Source: Cytophagia bacterium (lineage in GTDB: Bacteria; Bacteroidota; Bacteroidia; Cytophagales; Cyclobacteriaceae). From it: a stretch of 11,378 nt of DNA. The translations under genes were made by a program, and so were the position numbers. The stretch lies in NCBI GenBank assembly GCA_013373005.1, contig JABXIP010000369.1, positions 1 through 11,378 on the forward strand, read 5' to 3'. Below are positions 7,522 through 11,378 of this stretch, in pieces. A model generated the notes under the pieces. It saw only the letters and a list, made by a program, of their open reading frames with translations. It was not told the origin of the DNA and searched no databases. The first letter of the stretch is position 1. Each line of letters begins with the position of its first letter.

Positions 7522-8196
7522 TTATTTCAATTTGAAAACTATCCTAAATTGCATTCTGGATTTTACAGCTCTACCTCGCTGCTTACCAGGGTTCCATTTT
7601 GGAGATTGCTTAAGCACTCTAACGGCTTCTTCGTCACAACCTCCTCCGATACCTCTAATCACCTGGATATCAGAAATAGCACCTTCTTTGTCCACAATGA
7701 ATGACAAGAATACGGCACCTTCGATACCCATTCTTTTGGCTTGTCTTGGGTACTCAAGATTTTTGTTCAAGAATTTAATCCAAGCTTCTTGTCCACCAGG
7801 GAAACCAGCTTGCTCTTCAACAATCATGAATACTTCGTCAGCCACTTCTTCTTCCGGCTCTTCTTCAAAGATAATTTCTTCAACCTCAGTTTCTTCTGTA
7901 ATTTCTACATCAAGGTCGATTTCAATTTCTTCTTCAATTTCCTCTTCATCAGGAATCTCGATGATTTGAGGTTGTTTAATTGGTGGCGGTGGTGGCGGTG
8001 GTTGCTCGGTTGGAGGTATCTCAGTCAATTCTTCGAAATCGTCCATTGCCATACCTAAGTCCATCAACTCACCTTCTTCATATTGCTTCTTTTCAAAAGC
8101 AAACAAAGTTAGGGACAAGCTGAGGATAAGGCCAAGAGCCATAAACATGGTTCTCTTCTTACCGACATCCGCTTTAGGGGTTTTCTTTAATTCCAT
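7522..8196 (-). CDS. TonB-like energy transducer, paralogue 2, with acidic linker
   Basis: A 224-residue TonB-family protein with a basic N-terminus (KKTPKADVGKKR), a single membrane anchor at about 17-34, a periplasmic linker, and a TonB C-terminal domain from FPGG (132-135) to the end. The domain keeps the YPR, VDKEG, RGIGGGCDEEA and PKWNPG.QRG elements. The linker is odd: seven consecutive prolines (66-72) precede a segment with 24 acidic residues out of 39 (83-121), in which Glu/Asp alternate with Ile/Leu/Val (for example EIEIDLDVEI, 90-99). It lies 26 bases after the VanZ-family gene with no terminator between, so it probably belongs to the sprA-gcvH-vanZ transcript, and a hairpin ends that transcript after it. 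The expected role is coupling the inner-membrane proton-motive force to an outer-membrane partner; which partner is not shown by sequence. Confidence 0.9.
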   Translation of the reverse strand: MELKKTPKADVGKKRTMFMALGLILSLSLTLFAFEKKQYEEGELMDLGMAMDDFEELTEIPPTEQPPPPPPPIKQPQIIEIPDEEEIEEEIEIDLDVEITEETEVEEIIFEEEPEEEVADEVFMIVEEQAGFPGGQEAWIKFLNKNLEYPRQAKRMGIEGAVFLSFIVDKEGAISDIQVIRGIGGGCDEEAVRVLKQSPKWNPGKQRGRAVKSRMQFRIVFKLK

Positions 8197-8222
8197 AACT
8201 TTTCTTGAGTTAGATTCTAAAA

Positions 8223-8624
8223 CTATAATATTAGTTTATGAATCGCAAGCTTATTTTTGATAAAAATGTTAAAAACAATTACACCAAGCAAGGCTCCTGT
8301 AAAATTTGCAAGTAAATCGTATACATCAGACATACGTCCGGGTACAAACTGTTGCAAGCTCTCGAGGATAATTCCATAAACTAAGCATATAGTTAACGTA
8401 TAGTTTCTATGTTTAGTTCGTTGCTGGCTTAATTTACCTTTCAGTTGGTAACCAATTAGCACCAATATGCTGAATATGGCAAATACTGTTATATGAGCGA
8501 GCTTATCGTATGATAGAAGTTTAGATTCGGGGAATGCGTCTTGTGGCAACAACATGAGTATTGCCAGTACGATGCCCCAGAGAATAGCAGGCCAATAAGC
8601 AAATGGCCTTAGCTTATCCAACAT
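8223..8624 (-). CDS. VanZ-family membrane protein
   Basis: A 133-residue inner-membrane protein of the VanZ-like family with four predicted hydrophobic segments (about 10-27, 43-59, 76-90 and 105-122). The family's polar signature is present: SYDKLAH (38-44), then E88 in ILESLQQF (86-93), PGR (95-97), D100, D103 and N107 in MSDVYDLLAN. VanZ itself raises teicoplanin resistance in enterococci, but most family members, including this one, are short chromosomal proteins of unknown function; resistance should not be assumed. The ATG lies one base after the gcvH stop, so the two are certainly co-transcribed and probably coupled. The tonB-like gene follows after 26 bases. Membership is well supported by the motif; the function is unknown. 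Confidence 0.87.
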   Translation of the reverse strand: MLDKLRPFAYWPAILWGIVLAILMLLPQDAFPESKLLSYDKLAHITVFAIFSILVLIGYQLKGKLSQQRTKHRNYTLTICLVYGIILESLQQFVPGRMSDVYDLLANFTGALLGVIVFNIFIKNKLAIHKLIL

Positions 8625-8625
8625 C

Positions 8626-9006
8626 TTAACCTCCTATGTGCTCAGTATATTCTTCAGCAGACATTAGACCGTCTACTTCAGATGGATCAGACATTTTGAT
8701 TTTAATCATCCATCCATCTTCATAAGCGTTTTCATTCACCTTTTCAGGAGAATCTTCAAGGTCCTCGTTAACGGCCACGATTTCTCCACTTAGCGGCATG
8801 AAAAGATCTGAAACAGTTTTAACAGCTTCTACTGTGCCGAATACCTCGTTTGCATCGAGTGTTTCTCCTTCTGTTTCAATTTCTACATAAACAATGTCAC
8901 CCAATTCACCTTGAGCAAAGTCTGTGATACCAACGGTAGCTTCATCGCCATCTACCTTCACCCATTCGTGATCTTTGGTGTACTTTAAGTCTGCAGGAAC
9001 GTTCAT
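8626..9006 (-). CDS. gcvH: Glycine cleavage system H protein
   Basis: A 126-residue lipoyl carrier protein that shuttles the aminomethyl group between the P, T and L proteins of the glycine cleavage complex in the cytoplasm. The lipoylation site is intact: GTVEAVKTVSDL places the modified lysine at K63 within the E60-x-V-K63-x-x-S66 motif. The opening YTKDHEWV and GITDFAQGELGDIVY (26-40), plus the closing NENAYEDGWMIKIK, are classic GcvH sequence; length is normal. No gcvT or gcvP accompanies it in the window; instead it lies 53 bases after sprA and one base before the VanZ-family gene. To my recollection this sprA-gcvH-vanZ-tonB order recurs in Bacteroidota, but that was not checked. An exact -7 consensus in the gap upstream suggests it may also have its own promoter. 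Confidence 0.97.
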   Translation of the reverse strand: MNVPADLKYTKDHEWVKVDGDEATVGITDFAQGELGDIVYVEIETEGETLDANEVFGTVEAVKTVSDLFMPLSGEIVAVNEDLEDSPEKVNENAYEDGWMIKIKMSDPSEVDGLMSAEEYTEHIGG

Positions 9007-9026
9007 AATGTAATTTCAATTTGCCT

Positions 9027-9034
9027 CAAAATTA
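9027..9034 (-). promoter_or_regulatory. Possible Bacteroidota -7 element for gcvH
   Basis: On the minus strand these bases read TAATTTTG, an exact TAnnTTTG match, 20 bases before the gcvH ATG and within the 53-base sprA-gcvH gap. No TTTG is found at the -33 distance, so the promoter is tentative. No terminator hairpin separates the two genes. Confidence 0.35.
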
Positions 9035-9059
9035 CACGCTTTCATGAGAATTGCAGACT

Positions 9060-11378
9060 TTATTGTGACAAACTAAATTGAATTCTTCCACCGAAAGTTG
9101 TGCGGGCATTTAGGAAGCTTGTAGAGACTCTCGGGTCATTAATACTACGGTCGAAATAGAAAGTAATGAGTAGGGCTTCGCTTATCTTATAATTTACCGT
9201 TGGGTTGAGTCTGAAGGTTTTTATTCCGTCTGTTATTATTGGATCTTCATCAATTCTGCGTTGAACTACTTTGGTATCAGAAATACTCAATCCCATGTTG
9301 AATCTTAGCTCATTTGGAAGAGACTCTCTACGCCCATTGATTCTGAATGGTATCTGAACCCCAGACTTCGCGAAGCCAATATTTAAGGTAAAGTCTTTCT
9401 TCTGTCTTTCAGTAATTTGAATATTGGAGAGATTCAGTCCGATGTTTCTTTCACGATCATATTTCATGCTAACGGTCCAGTTACTTTTGGTTCTCATGTT
9501 CAGCCCAATGAATGGTGCCATTCTCTCGGTTAGCATTACTTGCTGTGCCAGATAAACAGAGACTAAGTCTCCATTATCATTGAACTGAGAAGCAAGGCCT
9601 GCATCTCTTAAGCTATAGTCTAAGGTTAGTCCTGTAGTATATAATGGCGAGTTGACAAAGTTGCTCACATCGTATTGACTGTAATAGGAATGGCTCAGTG
9701 CGAATGTGTTGAAAACATCACTTACGCCAGGAAGTTTCGAAAGTCCGTTGTAGTTAACAGTCCAGTTTGGAATTGGGAGTTTAGGGAAAGGGCTGAAGCC
9801 TACGTCTCCGGGGCCTTTTCCGGTATAGGCCGCCACAAAAGCAGGTATGACTACTTCCTGTGAGTTTAATGAATAATCTCCATTGGCGTTGAGACCATCC
9901 AGCCTTTGCTTTAATATGCCTCTGTAATTTTCGAAATTATTAAAGAGGTTAGAAGTATGGTCGGCATTATCTTTCTCAAAGGCCGTTTTGATCATCATGA
10001 ATGACACTCCGTAAGTACCCGTTCTGTTGGGGTTGATACTGATGAAGTTGCCATTAGCCGGATCGTTCCTAAATATCTCCTGATAGTTTTCTGTGTAGTT
10101 CTTTCTACCGGTAAATGTTATTCTAAAGTCTTGGAATGGTTCGACAAGTGCATCGAAGCCATAATTGGTAGTTCTATTTTGCTGGAACGGAGTGGTCAGG
10201 AACTCACTAGGGGCATAAAGGCTATTGTTGGCTAGTACGTTTCTAATGTTATTGTCTTGGGAGCCAAGTACAAAACCTAAACCCGGATTTTCAAATCCTC
10301 TATCGAGTCCAAAGAGGTAAACATCTGGCATATAACCCGGTAATATGGTGCCTTCTGTTCTGCTGTAATTGAAGTTAATACTGCGTAGAGACATTAATGT
10401 TCTTAAGACACCCTTCCATAAAGGTATTTCGGAGAGACTTTTTCTTTGAGTTGTATCTGCCTGAGCTTGGTTGTTCCCTGGCCTGGTTCTACTTCTGGTA
10501 GGTGTATTGATTTTCTGCAGCACTCCTATATTGTTGTATAGTTTCACCAAGTCGAGTTTACCGGTAAGGCCATACTTACGCATGTTATCAGCACTGTTTC
10601 CGAGAGTGTCGCGCTGGCCAATGGCACCAGCTTTCCAATTGAATGTAGTGGTATAGTCTACCTCTGAGCTGATCCAGTTGGTAACAGGTAGTTTGTCAAA
10701 AGGAACGGTATATCCGGCAGTTATGGAGTGGGTATAGTTTTTAATTCTTCCGAATTTCTTAAAGTTGTTCCAAACAGAGTCTTTCTTGATCTCCGTGTTG
10801 ATGTCACCTTCGGGTTCATCGATAATAGCATTTACATTGGCTGTATAGTCAAGCGTCAGTCTTTTGGCTAAATCCCAGTTTACAGCATATCTTCTGTCGA
10901 AAGTAAATGACTTCTCGTAGTAAGGGTCAATACCGTCAGTTCCTAAATCGGAATTTCTCAGCTGTGTCTTCAGGAAGCTTCTGTTAACATCTCCATTAAT
11001 CGTAATGGAAGTTGGAATTGGGTTGAAGTTGATGTCTTTGATCAATTGAAGCCACTTAGAAGATAAGAAGTCCACATTCTTAAAAGGTTCAATGTTTAAG
11101 GGTGCTGGGCTGTAGCTATAGTTTACTGCGCCACGGTAGTTCCTGTAAGCGTATTCAGCTGTATTGATGTTACTTCGGTCTATTTCATTATAAGCATAAG
11201 TGAAGCTGAAGTTTTCTATGGCCCATGGTAGGTTTAATCCATTTTCGTTGGTTCTTCTCTTCCGCACATTCGAGAAGTTGAAACTTCTTCTTCTTGATAC
11301 ATCTACAACCTTGTCGTAGTAGTCATCTCGCTCGCCTTGATCATTAAATGAGTTGAGTACATCTTCAAGCGGAAGATC
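9060..11378 (-). CDS. sprA: Type IX secretion outer-membrane translocon SprA, C-terminal part
   Basis: Partial gene; the reading frame stays open to the right edge of the window, giving the last 772 residues of a protein that is usually about 2,400 residues long. SprA (Sov in Porphyromonas) is the giant outer-membrane barrel through which type IX secretion substrates, including gliding adhesins, cross the outer membrane. The recognisable part includes NVRK (about residues 37-40 of the fragment) followed by ENFSFTYAYNE, then a long run of amphipathic beta strands separated by Asn/Asp/Gly-rich turns, ending with FGGRIQFSLSQ; VQIPFRINGR and ELRFNMGLSISD near the end are typical SprA barrel sequence. 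A GTG at 11265-11267 is an internal valine codon, not a start. The stop is TAA, and no terminator separates it from gcvH. The start, signal peptide and N-terminal half cannot be assessed here. Confidence 0.92.
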   Translation of the reverse strand, partial: DLPLEDVLNSFNDQGERDDYYDKVVDVSRRRSFNFSNVRKRRTNENGLNLPWAIENFSFTYAYNEIDRSNINTAEYAYRNYRGAVNYSYSPAPLNIEPFKNVDFLSSKWLQLIKDINFNPIPTSITINGDVNRSFLKTQLRNSDLGTDGIDPYYEKSFTFDRRYAVNWDLAKRLTLDYTANVNAIIDEPEGDINTEIKKDSVWNNFKKFGRIKNYTHSITAGYTVPFDKLPVTNWISSEVDYTTTFNWKAGAIGQRDTLGNSADNMRKYGLTGKLDLVKLYNNIGVLQKINTPTRSRTRPGNNQAQADTTQRKSLSEIPLWKGVLRTLMSLRSINFNYSRTEGTILPGYMPDVYLFGLDRGFENPGLGFVLGSQDNNIRNVLANNSLYAPSEFLTTPFQQNRTTNYGFDALVEPFQDFRITFTGRKNYTENYQEIFRNDPANGNFISINPNRTGTYGVSFMMIKTAFEKDNADHTSNLFNNFENYRGILKQRLDGLNANGDYSLNSQEVVIPAFVAAYTGKGPGDVGFSPFPKLPIPNWTVNYNGLSKLPGVSDVFNTFALSHSYYSQYDVSNFVNSPLYTTGLTLDYSLRDAGLASQFNDNGDLVSVYLAQQVMLTERMAPFIGLNMRTKSNWTVSMKYDRERNIGLNLSNIQITERQKKDFTLNIGFAKSGVQIPFRINGRRESLPNELRFNMGLSISDTKVVQRRIDEDPIITDGIKTFRLNPTVNYKISEALLITFYFDRSINDPRVSTSFLNARTTFGGRIQFSLSQ

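Noticed and set aside
7490..8058. Long plus-strand open frames opposite the 7522-8196 tonB-like gene, one Ser/Ile-rich and one Phe-rich
   Set aside because: They are antisense to a gene with clear TonB domains; their odd composition is simply the complement of the Glu/Ile-rich and proline-rich codons of that gene.
8223..8624. Glycopeptide resistance gene vanZ
   Set aside because: The protein belongs to the VanZ-like family, but the context is a chromosomal secretion and housekeeping cluster with no van regulatory or ligase genes.
9675..10656. Two short plus-strand open frames opposite sprA
   Set aside because: About 60 residues each, antisense to continuous SprA barrel sequence, and without recognisable features.
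11265..11267. GTG as a start codon for a 735-residue SprA
   Set aside because: The frame is open upstream to the window edge and codes for SprA-like sequence there, including the N of the NVRK motif; the codon is an internal valine.
1..11378. Mobile elements, CRISPR arrays, defence islands, tRNA or rRNA genes
   Set aside because: No transposase or integrase motifs, direct-repeat arrays, attachment sites or RNA gene signatures were seen; genes are tightly packed housekeeping and envelope genes.

Overview
The window looks like a chromosomal core region of a Bacteroidota bacterium, most likely a marine or gliding member of the Cytophagales or Flammeovirgaceae type (genus not determinable). The grounds are the C-terminal part of SprA (the outer-membrane translocon of the type IX secretion system), a TolB-propeller/Omp85-barrel fusion typical of this phylum, two TonB-like energy transducers with Bacteroidota-style C-terminal domains, absence of clear Shine-Dalgarno sequences, and several TAnnTTTG-type -7 promoter elements. 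The DNA is moderately AT-rich, densely coding, and shows no mobile elements, tRNA, rRNA, CRISPR array or anomalous composition. No gap between genes exceeds 300 bases; the largest are 82 and 76 bases.

Layout. (1) 33-1378, minus strand: a two-gene unit with a glyoxalase-II-like metallo-beta-lactamase-fold hydrolase overlapping by ATGA the start of pssA (phosphatidylserine synthase). (2) 1379-1454: divergent intergenic region. (3) 1455-6734, plus strand: an FAD-dependent oxidoreductase resembling the FAD domain of MnmC, then with zero spacing a 1099-residue outer-membrane protein (degenerate peptidase-like domain + TolB-like propeller + Omp85-type barrel), then yicC (endoribonuclease family), closed by a strong hairpin terminator at 6734-6755 that also serves the opposing strand. 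(4) 6768-11378, minus strand, read right to left: sprA (5' part outside the window), gcvH, vanZ-family gene, and two tandem paralogous tonB-like genes, with a second terminator hairpin between the two tonB genes.

How it fits together. Much of the window concerns the cell envelope: phospholipid head-group synthesis (PssA), an outer-membrane barrel protein probably working in envelope assembly or surface display, the SprA secretion pore, a VanZ-like membrane protein and two periplasm-spanning TonB-like proteins. GcvH (lipoyl carrier of glycine cleavage), the MBL hydrolase, the FAD enzyme and YicC are housekeeping. I found no convincing undescribed multi-gene system. The points most worth a second look are the loss of all three expected zinc-site positions in the N-terminal domain of the Omp85 fusion, the strongly acidic, alternating-pattern linker of one TonB paralogue, and the tandem TonB pair at the end of the sprA gene cluster.
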